Below, one piece after another: positions 17,351 through 25,942 of a stretch of DNA of 64,000 bases. This DNA comes from Trinickia dabaoshanensis (GTDB taxonomy: Bacteria; Pseudomonadota; Gammaproteobacteria; Burkholderiales; Burkholderiaceae). The translations under genes were made by a program, and so were the position numbers. The notes under the pieces are model-generated. The model was given only the letters and a program-made list of their open reading frames with translations. It did no database searches and was not told the origin of the DNA. The DNA is taken from assembly GCF_002879885.1 (NCBI RefSeq), contig NZ_PNYA01000016.1, forward strand, positions 1 through 64,000, read 5' to 3'. Within the stretch, counting starts at the first letter, position 1. The number at the start of each line of letters is the position of its first letter.

Positions 17351-18585
17351 CATCGCCAAGTGAGTTGAGCACCGCGATCGTCCGGCGCCAGTTCGAAATG
17401 CATCACGTCCGTACGCCCTTCGATAAAGCCCGCCTCGCAATAGGCGAGATAAAGCCGCCACGTGCGAATGAAAATCTCGTCGAAGCCCTGCGCCCGTATA
17501 GCGGTTAAATTCGCCTCGAAGTTTTCTCGCCAGCCACGCAACGTGCGGGCGTAGTCGGCGCCGAACGCCAGCGATCGGTGCGCGCGTAGCCCTGCCCCGC
17601 GCGCATGCGATATGAAGCGTTCCGCCGAGGGCAACATTCCGCCTGGGAAAATATATTCGCGGATAAAGTCGCTCGACGCACGATACGCGGAGAAGCGTGT
17701 CTCGTCGATGGTGATGGTCTGCACGAGCGCACGCGCGCCATCGGATAAACACCGCCGTACGACCGTGAACCATTCGCGCCAGAACGCCTCGCCCACCGCC
17801 TCGAACATCTCGATGGACACCACTGCGTCGTAACGCCCAAGGATGTCGCGGTAATCGCGCAACTCGAGGTTGATGAGATCCGTGAGCCCCTCTCGATGCA
17901 CTCGGGTTCGAGCGTACTCGAGTTGCTCGATCGAAAGCGTGACGCCATCGACATGAATGCCGAGCCGTGCGGCATGCAGCGCAAATCCGCCCCACCCGCA
18001 CCCGATCTCGAGCACACGCATGCCGGGGCGCAACCGAAGCTGGTCCACGATACGCTGGTACTTGGCGCTTTGAGCCGCCTCGAGCGAGCGGCGCGCGTCG
18101 CCTTCGAAGAGCGCACTCGAGTACGTGAACCCAGGGTCCAACCACAATCCATAGAACGCATTGCCGAGATCGTAGTGCGCGTGCACGTTGTGCCGGCTGC
18201 CCACCTTCGTGTTGCGATTCATCCAGTGACGCAAGCGATACCACGCGCGAGCCAGCAACCCGCCGACGACCGGTCGCGGCATCGCGTTCTCGTTCAATAT
18301 CGCCAAACGCAACAGCGCCACTAGATCCTGCGAGTCGAGCCAACCCTCCCGGTAGGCCCGGGCGAACCCGATATCCCCGGCGCGGAGCATCAATGCGCAC
18401 GCGCGCCAGTCGAGCAAGGCGAGTTGGGCGCCAGGCTGAGCGTGCGCTTGACCGAACAATCGCTGGCCGCCATCCGGCGTATGCACGACCAGGTGTCCAA
18501 TGCGTAGGCGTTCGAGGAGCGCGAGAAACATCCTGGCCGATGGCGGGATGCCCGGCTGACCCACGCATGTCTGAAATGGCTTCAT
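17347..18585 (-). CDS. Cyclopropane-fatty-acyl-phospholipid synthase family protein
   Basis: 412 residues. It has the N-terminal lipid-binding part (YREGWLDSQDLVALLRL), the HYDLGNAFYGLWLD motif, the SAM motif LEIGCGWGGFALHAA and SIEMFEAVG in place of the usual GMFEHVG, a variant I associate with CFA-like proteins in DUF1365 operons. The C-terminal YLAYCEAGF segment is also standard. It starts at 18585 because ATGA overlaps the stop of the DUF1365 gene. It may act in furan- or cyclopropane-fatty-acid formation, by analogy with the Rhodobacter ufa genes. Confidence 0.85.
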   Translation of the reverse strand: MKPFQTCVGQPGIPPSARMFLALLERLRIGHLVVHTPDGGQRLFGQAHAQPGAQLALLDWRACALMLRAGDIGFARAYREGWLDSQDLVALLRLAILNENAMPRPVVGGLLARAWYRLRHWMNRNTKVGSRHNVHAHYDLGNAFYGLWLDPGFTYSSALFEGDARRSLEAAQSAKYQRIVDQLRLRPGMRVLEIGCGWGGFALHAARLGIHVDGVTLSIEQLEYARTRVHREGLTDLINLELRDYRDILGRYDAVVSIEMFEAVGEAFWREWFTVVRRCLSDGARALVQTITIDETRFSAYRASSDFIREYIFPGGMLPSAERFISHARGAGLRAHRSLAFGADYARTLRGWRENFEANLTAIRAQGFDEIFIRTWRLYLAYCEAGFIEGRTDVMHFELAPDDRGAQLTWRC

Positions 18586-19412
18586 CGTTGTACCTGCTTT
18601 TGCGAAGAGGAAACGGCTTGCAATGAGGCGTCGCCGCGCGAACGCGGCGCCGGTGGATGCTTGCCGTAAAAGGGCACGCCCTTGAGCCATAAGCGCAGGG
18701 CTTGCCAATGGATACGTGCAACGACGGCGAGCGTGATCCACGGTTGCCGCGCAACCGCGCGTACCGCGCTCCACGCAGTGAGCGGGGTGTTGCGCAGTGC
18801 AATTGAAGTGCGAATCGAAAGCCCTTCGGTATCGAAGTAGTCGATCGCGATGGAGGCCGCGCCTCGCGTTTCCCGCACGCGAAAAACGTATTGGCCTTCA
18901 ACTCGGCAGAACGGAGAAACATGAAGCGCCTTCGCGCAAACGAGCGGCGTGCCGTCACCGATAGGCGCATCGCCTTCGGCGCGAAGCAGGTAGCGATGCC
19001 GCGCGCCGAATGTATTGCGCACTTCCGCAAGCAGCGCGCGCAAGTTGCCGTCGCGGTCGTCGCAAAGCCAAAAGCTCACGGGATTGAATGCGTAGCCGAA
19101 CACGCGCGGAAAGGTCTGCAACCAGACGCGGCCGTCGCTGGGGAGCCCGGCACGCTCAAGCTGATCGCGTATCCATGCGAGGAGATCGCTGCCGTCGCAC
19201 GGACCGTAGTCGCGCGGGTCGATACCGAGTAGCCGCCATCTGCCGATACCGAACCACCAGGCCCTTCTCGTTGCCAGGCGACTCAGATCGACACGGACGC
19301 AAAACACCGGGTAGACGAAACGGTTGCGCACCGGGCGGACCCGCTCGTGCATCACGCGGCCCAGCATTAAGCGATCCGACGCGTCGCGGCACGCCGAACC
19401 CGTCGCGCTCAT
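18582..19412 (-). CDS. DUF1365 domain-containing protein
   Basis: 276 residues. Family motifs are visible: RLMLGRVMHERVRPVRNRF-type N-terminus, FPRVFGYAFNPVSFWLC in the centre and HVSPFCRVEGQYVFRV later. The biochemical role of DUF1365 is not settled; it always travels with an FAD oxidoreductase and a CFA-like methyltransferase, as here. Start at 19412 gives a 4-nt overlap with the upstream FAD gene; a longer frame to 19502 would run deep into that gene. Confidence 0.82.
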   Translation of the reverse strand: MSATGSACRDASDRLMLGRVMHERVRPVRNRFVYPVFCVRVDLSRLATRRAWWFGIGRWRLLGIDPRDYGPCDGSDLLAWIRDQLERAGLPSDGRVWLQTFPRVFGYAFNPVSFWLCDDRDGNLRALLAEVRNTFGARHRYLLRAEGDAPIGDGTPLVCAKALHVSPFCRVEGQYVFRVRETRGAASIAIDYFDTEGLSIRTSIALRNTPLTAWSAVRAVARQPWITLAVVARIHWQALRLWLKGVPFYGKHPPAPRSRGDASLQAVSSSQKQVQR

Positions 19413-20704
19413 ATCTGCGCCCATGCCGGCTGAACGCCGAACGCCGCCGCTATGCGCAGAGCCGATTTCAAACCGTCCTCGTGAAAGCCATAGCCCGTCC
19501 ACGCCCCGGCAAACCAGGTATTGCGCCGCCCCTGGATCTCGGGCAGCCGCCGCTGCGCCGCGACGGCGGCGTGGTCGAGTAACGGATGGTCGTAGACCAT
19601 GCGCGCCAATTCCAGTTCGGGCCTCGGCTCGACGAGCGCGTTCAACGTGACGAGAACCGGACGCGCGAACGGCAGCGGCTGCAGCTTATTGATCAAATAA
19701 CTGACGCATACCGGCGCATCGCCCTGCCCTTCACGCGCGGCCACATAGTTCCATGCCGACCAAACGCGTTTGCGCCGCGGCAGCAGCGCCGTATCGGTAT
19801 GCAAGACGGCAACGTTCGGCTGAAAGCGCACGGCACCCAGCAAGCTGCGCTCCATCGCATCGGCATCGTCGAGCAATTTCAGACTCACGGGTGCATGCGT
19901 GGCCATGACGACGTGATCGAAGCGCGCCGCATCTCCGGCAACGAATAGATCGATACCGTCGGCTCCTCGCCGAATCCGCTCGACCCGCGCACGGGTACGC
20001 ACGCAACTGATGCCCGCGGCCAAACGCCGGACGTATTCGCGACCACCTCCGCGAACGGTTCGCCAGCGTGGACGATTGTTGACCTGCAGCAGAGCGTGGT
20101 TGATGCAAAAGCGTAAAAACGTAGCGGCCGGAAACCGCAACACATCGGCCGTTGCGCACGACCAAATCGCAGCCGCCATGGGCAGCAGGTAGTGGTTGCG
20201 GAACGACTCTCCATAGCGGCCTTCGTGCAGCAAATCCCCCACGCAGTAGCCAATCTTCGTGGCCTCTTGGAGATAGCGGTCCGCCAAACGGTTGAAGCGA
20301 ACGATGTCGCGCAGCATACCGAGAAAGCTTGGAGAAAGCGCATTGCGCCGCTGAGCGAACAACGTGTTCAAATTGGTTCCGGCCCATTCGAGCCGGCCAC
20401 CGCCGAGCGATACCGAAAACGACATGTCGCTCTCGTGCGCATCGACCTTCAATTCGTCGAATAGCGCGATCAGGTTCGGATACGTTCGTTCGTTGAACAC
20501 CAAAAACCCGGTGTCGACAGGATGCTTCACGCCGTCCAATTCGACATCGACGGTATTCGTATGTCCGCCCAGTTTCTCGCCGGCTTCGAATAGCGTGACG
20601 TCATAGCGACGCGACAGCAGCCAGGCGGCCGCGAGGCCCGATATACCGGCGCCGACTACGGCGATTTTGCTTCCGGGCCGGTGAGCGGGTGCGATCTCGA
20701 TCAT
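19409..20704 (-). CDS. FAD-dependent amine-oxidase-like oxidoreductase
   Basis: 431 residues. The dinucleotide-binding motif KIAVVGAGISGLAAAWLLSRR is at residues 13-33, followed by the GEKLGGHTNTV FAD-ribose loop and a C-terminal TWFAGAWTGYGFHEDGLKSAL that closes the FAD site. The family includes desaturase-like enzymes; the Rhodobacter homologue in the furan fatty acid pathway acts on methylated acyl chains. It is the first of three overlapping genes (FAD oxidoreductase, DUF1365, CFA-like) read from the folE/sigma side. Confidence 0.85.
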   Translation of the reverse strand: MIEIAPAHRPGSKIAVVGAGISGLAAAWLLSRRYDVTLFEAGEKLGGHTNTVDVELDGVKHPVDTGFLVFNERTYPNLIALFDELKVDAHESDMSFSVSLGGGRLEWAGTNLNTLFAQRRNALSPSFLGMLRDIVRFNRLADRYLQEATKIGYCVGDLLHEGRYGESFRNHYLLPMAAAIWSCATADVLRFPAATFLRFCINHALLQVNNRPRWRTVRGGGREYVRRLAAGISCVRTRARVERIRRGADGIDLFVAGDAARFDHVVMATHAPVSLKLLDDADAMERSLLGAVRFQPNVAVLHTDTALLPRRKRVWSAWNYVAAREGQGDAPVCVSYLINKLQPLPFARPVLVTLNALVEPRPELELARMVYDHPLLDHAAVAAQRRLPEIQGRRNTWFAGAWTGYGFHEDGLKSALRIAAAFGVQPAWAQI

Positions 20705-20753
20705 TCGAAAGCTCTTGGATGGGCGTGAATACGTGAAGCAGTCCGCGGTCGCG

Positions 20754-21368
20754 TCAAGCCACCGGGGCTTCGATCAGCCGTTTTAGATTGACGAGGCCCA
20801 GCCTGATGCGGGCCTTGACCGTACCGAGCGGCATTCCGAGCATGCCCGCGACCTGTGCGTGCGAGCATTCGCGAAGGTAGGCGAGACTGATCGTTTGTCT
20901 CTGCGCCGGCGCGAGTCGAGCTAGGCACGTGAGCGCTCGCTTGACGTCCAATGCGATCGCAACGTCCGAGCGATCGTCCAAATCGTCGCCGAGCTCCCAA
21001 GCCAACTCGGTTTCGCGCTCGACGCTTGCATGGCGGCGCAATTGGTCGAGCGCTTGGTTACGTACGACACTGAGCATCCACGTGAGCGCCGACGCGCGAG
21101 CCGGGTCATAGGTGCCGGCGAAACCCCAGATCTTGACGTAGCTCTCCTGCAGGACTTCTTCGGTCCATTCGCGGCGCCGCAGGATCTTCGATGCGACGTG
21201 CGACAGTAACGGCTGCGTCTCCCGATATAACGCGGCAAAGGCAGCGACGTCGTGCCGAGCCACCCGGCTCAACAGTTCCGCGAGCATCGACGCCCGCTGC
21301 GTGACGCTCACCGGCTCACGATCGGATCGGCCATCGAGGCCTTCGGTCCCCACTGGCTGCACCTTCAT
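20754..21368 (-). CDS. ECF-type RNA polymerase sigma factor
   Basis: 204 residues. Region 2 reads FAALYRETQPLLSHVASKILRR...EEVLQESYVKIW with RASALTWMLSVVRNQALDQLRR, and region 4 is LAYLRECSHAQVAGMLGMPLGTVKARIRLGL. The start at 21368 overlaps the folE stop (ATGA). No anti-sigma gene follows; only 49 nt separate it from the FAD oxidoreductase gene. The arrangement suggests it drives the lipid genes downstream. The sequence looks closer to SigK-like ECF factors than to RpoE/ChrR pairs, but that is a visual judgement. Confidence 0.85.
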   Translation of the reverse strand: MKVQPVGTEGLDGRSDREPVSVTQRASMLAELLSRVARHDVAAFAALYRETQPLLSHVASKILRRREWTEEVLQESYVKIWGFAGTYDPARASALTWMLSVVRNQALDQLRRHASVERETELAWELGDDLDDRSDVAIALDVKRALTCLARLAPAQRQTISLAYLRECSHAQVAGMLGMPLGTVKARIRLGLVNLKRLIEAPVA

Positions 21369-22168
21369 ACCGCACCGTGCCCACGCCCCGGCAACAACGT
21401 CATGAACTCGCGCCGCAACGCGGGATCGCTCAGAAACGACCCGCGCATGACGCTCGTGACCATCTTCGCGTCGCTCTCTTTGATGCCGCGCCAGTGCATA
21501 CAGAAGTGATCGGCCTCCATCACGACCGCGAGACCATCGGGTTCGATCCTCCTCTCGAGCAGATCGGCGATTTGCTTCGCCGCCTCCTCTTGAATCTGAG
21601 GACGGCTCATTACCCAATTCACGAGCCTGCCGTATTTGGACAGGCCGATAAGATTCGACGACGCATTGGGCATCACCCCAATCCAGATACGGCCAACGAT
21701 TGGGCACAAGTGATGCGAGCAGGCGCTCCTGACCGACAGCGGGCCGACGATGTTCAGCTCGTTGAGGCGCTCCACGTTCGGGAATTCCGTCACGCGCGGC
21801 GGCTGCTCGTAACGTCCCGCGAACACTTCGCGCACGAACATCTTCGCGACGCGCTCGGCTGTCTCGCGCGTGTTGTGGTCGTTCTCGACGTCGATCACCA
21901 ACGCTTGCAGCACACCGTGAAGCTGCGCTTCGACTTCCTTTTGAAGCAGATCGAGTTCGCCTTCGCGCAGAAAGTCGGCAATGTTGTCGTTGGCGTGAAA
22001 TCGCACACCCGCGCGAATCAACCGGCGACGGATGCGATGAGAAACCGCCGTCGCGCCGGGCAACCACGCCGCCATCGCCGGGCTGGCCGCACTCGCCGCA
22101 CTCGCTGGCCCCACAGCCGCATCCGCGTGGTCCGGCGACGGTGCGCATTGCTCGATCACTGATTCCAT
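21365..22168 (-). CDS. folE: GTP cyclohydrolase I
   Basis: 267 residues, longer than usual because of an Ala-rich N-terminal 45 residues. It converts GTP to 7,8-dihydroneopterin triphosphate, the first step to folate and pterins. The zinc site CSHHLCPIVG and the second-Cys segment ADHFCMHWRG are present, as is the VENDHNTRETAERVAKM helix. Its place next to sigma factor and photolyase fits supply of the pterin antenna (methenyl-tetrahydrofolate) of photolyase. GGAGAAA precedes the start. Confidence 0.92.
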   Translation of the reverse strand: MESVIEQCAPSPDHADAAVGPASAASAASPAMAAWLPGATAVSHRIRRRLIRAGVRFHANDNIADFLREGELDLLQKEVEAQLHGVLQALVIDVENDHNTRETAERVAKMFVREVFAGRYEQPPRVTEFPNVERLNELNIVGPLSVRSACSHHLCPIVGRIWIGVMPNASSNLIGLSKYGRLVNWVMSRPQIQEEAAKQIADLLERRIEPDGLAVVMEADHFCMHWRGIKESDAKMVTSVMRGSFLSDPALRREFMTLLPGRGHGAV

Positions 22169-22213
22169 GCACGTTTCTCCGGGTGAGGGCTGCCACCGCC
22201 CAAATTTGACGAC

Positions 22214-22241
22214 ATTGTAACGCTTTTTCGTTTCATGTAAA
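22214..22241 (-). promoter_or_regulatory. Promoter of the folE-sigma-lipid operon
   Basis: Read on the minus strand: TTTACA (22241-22236), 16-base spacer, TACAAT (22219-22214), 46 nt before the folE start. The spacer contains TGAAACG, one of the repeated heptamers of this island, where a MerR-type regulator would bind. Confidence 0.6.
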
Positions 22242-22338
22242 GTATTATGAGCTACTATATCGTTTCATTAAAGCAAGCACAGGCAAAAACGATCGCCTCC
22301 GACTCACGCAACCGTTGCATGAAACGCTATAGTGTTAC
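22217..22338. promoter_or_regulatory. Cluster of TGAAACG operator-like repeats upstream of folE
   Basis: Three copies of TGAAACG: minus strand at 22229-22235, minus strand at 22261-22267 and plus strand at 22320-22326. The first and third share a longer form, TGAAACG-N7-GTTAC, in opposite orientation (22217-22235 and 22320-22338). The second and third share TGAAACG-MTATAGT. Proposed binding sites for the MerR/LitR-type regulator or the ECF sigma factor. Confidence 0.5.
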
Positions 22339-22702
22339 GACTCGCACGACGCAGAACGCGAACGATGCCGACTGGCACGCCGAGCGATCGATCACGGGCG
22401 CCGGCGTGGACAAGTCGGCATCCAGCGAAGAGGACACCGTCCAATGAATGAGTCGGGAGGAGACAGGAGCAACAAGCAGCCGCTCTGTAAGCGCTTCGCC
22501 GCGTGCGGGCGCGCGATGATTTGGCGATATGCGTGGGCCAAGAATTGGGCCGACGTTCGGCACTGTTCAGGCCGGTGCAGGCGCCGTAGATCGAGGACGC
22601 GGCGGTAACCGCGACGTCCGCTCATGCTCGGCGATCGCAAGGGACCGCCGACACGGCGCATTCGGATCGGTGCGGCGTCGGCTCTCGCCGGCGCCCTTTC
22701 TC

Positions 22703-23722
22703 TCACTCCGGCGCGTGAGCGCCCAACACGCGCATCAACGCGGATTCGAGCATGGCTCTAGCGTGGTTCGTGACATCGCCCAGGTGCCGATGCAACGCGG
22801 CATCATCGACCGATCGCGACATGCAATCGTTGCTGTAACGCTCGAACGCATCGAGACGCATGATCAGTTCGCCGAGGTGCTGGGGGCACTCGCACTGAAC
22901 GATCGCCGAGCGCGACATGACGCGCTCCAACTCCACGTCGTCGAAGCGGCGAGGCATGCGCGCGCCGATGACTTCCGCGCTCACCGCCTCCAAAGCCGCA
23001 CCGCCCGCCAGCAAGTCCGCCGCGAGTTGGCGGCTCTCCACGGCGGTAAGCGGCGCCCGGTATAGCCGCACCCCCGCCAAACGCAACGTCTCGGTAGGCT
23101 CGGCATTGCCGAAGGCGTAGGACACTGCCGCAACCCGTGCACGCAGGCGACCTCGCATCTCGAGCACCTGCGCCGCCACATCGCGCGTCAATGCAAGCAC
23201 GTCGACCACCAGCGCATCGACCGCCTCGCCCCTGTCGGCCGCGGCGCCCGCCTCGCTTAGACTGGCCAGCCCGAGCAAGTCGATGTGTTCGGCGTGCCCC
23301 GATTGCGCAACCGGAAGCGCGAGCCACCGCTGCACCGCGGCGCCCACGGCAGCGATCCGGACGACTCGCCCGGTACCGGCATCCTTCGCTCGCGGCGCCG
23401 GGGCGACGGTTTCCGTACGCACCTGCAGTAGCGACTCGAGTTGCTCGCGCGGCAGACGCGCGATCGAGCCGATCGCATGGCCCTGCCTGACCAGCGCCTT
23501 GAGCAGGACCAGCCGGCGCACGTCTTCTTCCGAGTACAGCCGCTGACCCGCCTCGCTCTTCATGGGACTGATGACGTCGTAGCGCCGCTCCCACATGCGC
23601 AGCGTGGTGGGCGGCATCTTGGCCCGCCGCGCAGCCTCGCCACTTCGATAGCGATGCTCGTCGCTCTCCTGCACCTGTGGACCTCGCGGCTCGACTGCCG
23701 CACTGGCGGCCTTCTTCTTCAT
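22703..23722 (-). CDS. MerR-family, LitR/CarH-like regulator lacking the usual B12 motif
   Basis: 339 residues. The N-terminal MerR HTH (about residues 22-90) reads YRSGEAARRAKMPPTTLRMWERRY and GQRLYSEEDVRRLVLLK. The rest resembles the LitR/CarH light sensors, but the DxHxxG cobalamin-ligand motif cannot be found. Instead there is a C-terminal CECPQHLGELIMRLDAFE motif seen in LitR homologues of pseudomonads and burkholderias. It is divergent from the photolyase gene and faces the folE operon, as light regulators do. How it would sense light without B12 is open; a partner LOV protein or an iron-sulphur site are possibilities. Confidence 0.8.
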   Translation of the reverse strand: MKKKAASAAVEPRGPQVQESDEHRYRSGEAARRAKMPPTTLRMWERRYDVISPMKSEAGQRLYSEEDVRRLVLLKALVRQGHAIGSIARLPREQLESLLQVRTETVAPAPRAKDAGTGRVVRIAAVGAAVQRWLALPVAQSGHAEHIDLLGLASLSEAGAAADRGEAVDALVVDVLALTRDVAAQVLEMRGRLRARVAAVSYAFGNAEPTETLRLAGVRLYRAPLTAVESRQLAADLLAGGAALEAVSAEVIGARMPRRFDDVELERVMSRSAIVQCECPQHLGELIMRLDAFERYSNDCMSRSVDDAALHRHLGDVTNHARAMLESALMRVLGAHAPE

Positions 23723-23769
23723 GCGCTTCCTCTTGTCAGTCGGTTTGACGCGAATAGCGAAACGATGTT

Positions 23770-23982
23770 GTGACGCTTTTCTGATTCACTGTAAGCTCAA
23801 TCGTACTATAGCAGCGCCCGCTGGGCACCCGCTTTCCGCCAGCGAACGCGCGAACCGAGCCGCGACGAAGCGACGCCCCTGGCGCTTCGCGCCGAAGCAT
23901 CACGCCGAACCCGGCACGATATCGTTTCACCGGCGCGCCATCGAACGACGCGTACCGGTAAACCTTGTACACTTTCGTTTCA
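23770..23982. promoter_or_regulatory. TGAAACG repeats in the LitR-photolyase divergent gap
   Basis: Two exact TGAAACG copies on the minus strand (23923-23929, in the longer form TGAAACGATATCGT, and 23976-23982) and a variant TGAATCA-N7-GTCAC (23770-23788) matching the folE promoter element. A TGTACA palindrome is at 23966-23971, next to the last copy and about 30 nt before the photolyase start. Confidence 0.5.
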
Positions 23983-24001
23983 TCCCCGCAAGCGCGAAAC
24001 A

Positions 24002-25501
24002 ATGAGAGATCGCTCACGAGCCCACCCGAGCCAACCGATCGTCGTCTGGTTCCGCGACGATCAACGGCTGACCGACAACCCCGCTTTGGCTCACGCGGCG
24101 TCCAGCGGACATGCCGTGGTCTGCGTGTACGTCCACGACCCGGAGCCGCACCACGGCCGGCCGCTCGGCGCAGCCGCTCGGTGGTGGCTGCACGAGTCTT
24201 TGCGCGAACTCGACGGCAGCCTGCGATCGCTGGGCGGGGGCCTCGTTTTACTGCGAGGGAACGAACAAGAAACCATCCTAGCGTTCGCGGAAGCAATCGA
24301 CGCAATCGAGGTCTGCTGGAATCGCCGCTATTCCCCCGCGCAGCGTCAAACCGACGCCGCGATCAAATCGGCGCTCGAAGCAAGGGCCGTTGCGGTATCG
24401 ACGTTCAACGGGCACCTGCTTCGGGAACCTTGGAAGGTCACCCGGCGGGACGGCGAACCATTCCAGGTGTTCGGTGCCTATTGGCGCGCGGCGCGTCAAG
24501 ACATCTCTCCCGCGCCCCCTCTTCCCTCGCCCGACGCTCTACTTTTCCATGGCACACCCGAGAGCGCCTGCGCAAACGCGGTAAGCCTCGCCGATTTGAA
24601 GCTTCAACCCCATGCACCCGACTGGGCAGCCGGTCTGCGTCAAACATGGAGATGCGGCGAAAGCGGCGCACAGCAAAGGTTGCGGCACTTCCTCGATGGG
24701 GAATTCGACGGCTACGCGACGCACCGGGACGAGATGGCGCGCGACGCAACGAGCAAGATGTCGCCTTACCTTCGCTTCGGCAATATATCGGCGCGGCAGG
24801 TTTGGTATGCCGCGCTGGCGGCCGCGCAGGCGCAGTCCATCTCCAGCGAGCACCTTCGAAAATTTCAAGACGAACTCGGCTGGCGCGAATTTTCCTACCA
24901 CCTGCTCTACCATTGCCCTGCGCTGCACGAAGTGAACTTCCGGCCGCAGTTCGACGCCATGCCATGGCGAAACGATCAGCACGCGTTACGCGCATGGCAG
25001 CGCGGCCAAACCGGTTATCCGCTCGTTGACGCCGGCATGCGCGAGTTGTGGCTGACAGGTTGGATGCACAATCGCGCACGGATGGTGGCCGCATCGTTTC
25101 TCGTCAAGCATCTGCTGATCGACTGGCGGGATGGCGAGTCGTGGTTCTGGGACACGCTCGTCGACGCGGACGAAGCCAATAATCCGGCAGGCTGGCAATG
25201 GGTTGCCGGCAGCGGCGCCGACGCGGCACCCTACTTCCGCATTTTCAATCCGGTTCTGCAAGGGCAAAAGTTCGATCCCCAAGGCGAGTACGTACGACGC
25301 TGGTTGCCCGAACTCGACCGATTGCCCGCCGCCTCCATCCATGCGCCGTGGCAAACGGCGCCCGGGCAACTCGCGGCCGCCTCCGTCCGATTGGGCGACA
25401 CCTATCCGCTGCCCATCGTCGCCCATCAACAAGCGCGCCTACGGGCGCTCGAGGCTTTCGAGACGTTGCGCGGACAACGCGGCGAACAAGGCGATCGCTG
25501 A
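24002..25501 (+). CDS. phrB: Deoxyribodipyrimidine photo-lyase
   Basis: 499 residues, class I photolyase. It splits UV-induced cyclobutane pyrimidine dimers using blue light and FADH-. The N-terminal antenna domain starts VVWFRDDQRLTDNPAL. The C-terminal FAD domain has DELGWREFSYHLLYH, RAWQRGQTGYPLVDAGMREL, GWMHNRARMVAASFL and NNPAGWQWVAGSGADAAPYFRIFNP, which carry the FAD and electron-transfer Trp residues. It is divergent from the LitR-type regulator and close to folE, so light induction is likely. Confidence 0.95.
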   Translation: MRDRSRAHPSQPIVVWFRDDQRLTDNPALAHAASSGHAVVCVYVHDPEPHHGRPLGAAARWWLHESLRELDGSLRSLGGGLVLLRGNEQETILAFAEAIDAIEVCWNRRYSPAQRQTDAAIKSALEARAVAVSTFNGHLLREPWKVTRRDGEPFQVFGAYWRAARQDISPAPPLPSPDALLFHGTPESACANAVSLADLKLQPHAPDWAAGLRQTWRCGESGAQQRLRHFLDGEFDGYATHRDEMARDATSKMSPYLRFGNISARQVWYAALAAAQAQSISSEHLRKFQDELGWREFSYHLLYHCPALHEVNFRPQFDAMPWRNDQHALRAWQRGQTGYPLVDAGMRELWLTGWMHNRARMVAASFLVKHLLIDWRDGESWFWDTLVDADEANNPAGWQWVAGSGADAAPYFRIFNPVLQGQKFDPQGEYVRRWLPELDRLPAASIHAPWQTAPGQLAAASVRLGDTYPLPIVAHQQARLRALEAFETLRGQRGEQGDR

Positions 25502-25516
25502 TCGCCACGACGAGCG

Positions 25517-25942
25517 CTAGGCTCCAAGTGGAATCGTCAAGGCGCCCTGGCCACCATCGACGCAGAACTGTTGTCCCGTTATCCACGAGGCGTGCGGGCT
25601 CAACAAAAAATCGGCCAATGCGGCGGTGTCGTCGCCCGTGCCTAGCCGCCCGAGCGGATTCGCGCGCGACAGACGCGCCACCGCCGGCTCGGAAGCGGTC
25701 AAACGGGCCGACATCGCCGAAAGGGTCAACCCGGGATGGATGCAGTTGACGCGTATTCCTCGCCCTGCGTAGGTGGTCGCAGCCGATTGAGCGAGCGCCC
25801 CGACAGCCGCTTTCGCGCTGGCGACGGCCTCGTGGTTCGGAAAAGCCGTCCTCGCGGCCACGCTTCCGACGACGATCGAGCCCACGCAATGCGCCATCCC
25901 TTCGGGCGGCCCGAAGCGTGCGCTCGAGACGCTACCGGTCAC
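25517..25942 (-). pseudogene. Truncated short-chain dehydrogenase (3' half only)
   Basis: The frame encodes the C-terminal half of an SDR: GSIVVGSVAARTAF, NHEAVASAKAAVGALAQSAATTYAGRGIRVNCIHPG and the final ITGQQFCVDGGQG. The N-terminal TGxxxGxG NAD-binding part is missing; upstream of about 25940 the frame runs antisense-like through the end of the quinone-reductase gene and loses all SDR character. The Tyr of the usual YxxxK is not present, but the NHEA(I/V)..AK form is known in some SDRs. Most likely a remnant left by a deletion joined to the neighbour's 3' end. Confidence 0.7.

Larger units (their letters stand above)
22169..22702. other. Gap between folE and the LitR-type gene
   Basis: 534 bases. 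The folE-proximal 170 bases hold the promoter and three TGAAACG repeats. In 22340-22702 I see no supported gene, repeat or promoter; short open frames there cover the repeats and lack ribosome sites. Confidence 0.5.

Noticed and set aside
17246-19030. 594-residue minus-strand open frame
   Set aside because: Arg/Ala-rich shadow of the CFA-like and DUF1365 genes in another frame; no family resemblance or start signal.
22247-22447. 66-residue plus-strand frame upstream of folE
   Set aside because: It covers the operator repeats, has no ribosome site and no recognisable domain.
23961-23990. CarH-type direct repeats (T-N2-ACA every 11 bp) near TGTACA
   Set aside because: Only one unit matches and no 11-bp repetition is present, so a classical CarH operator is not supported.
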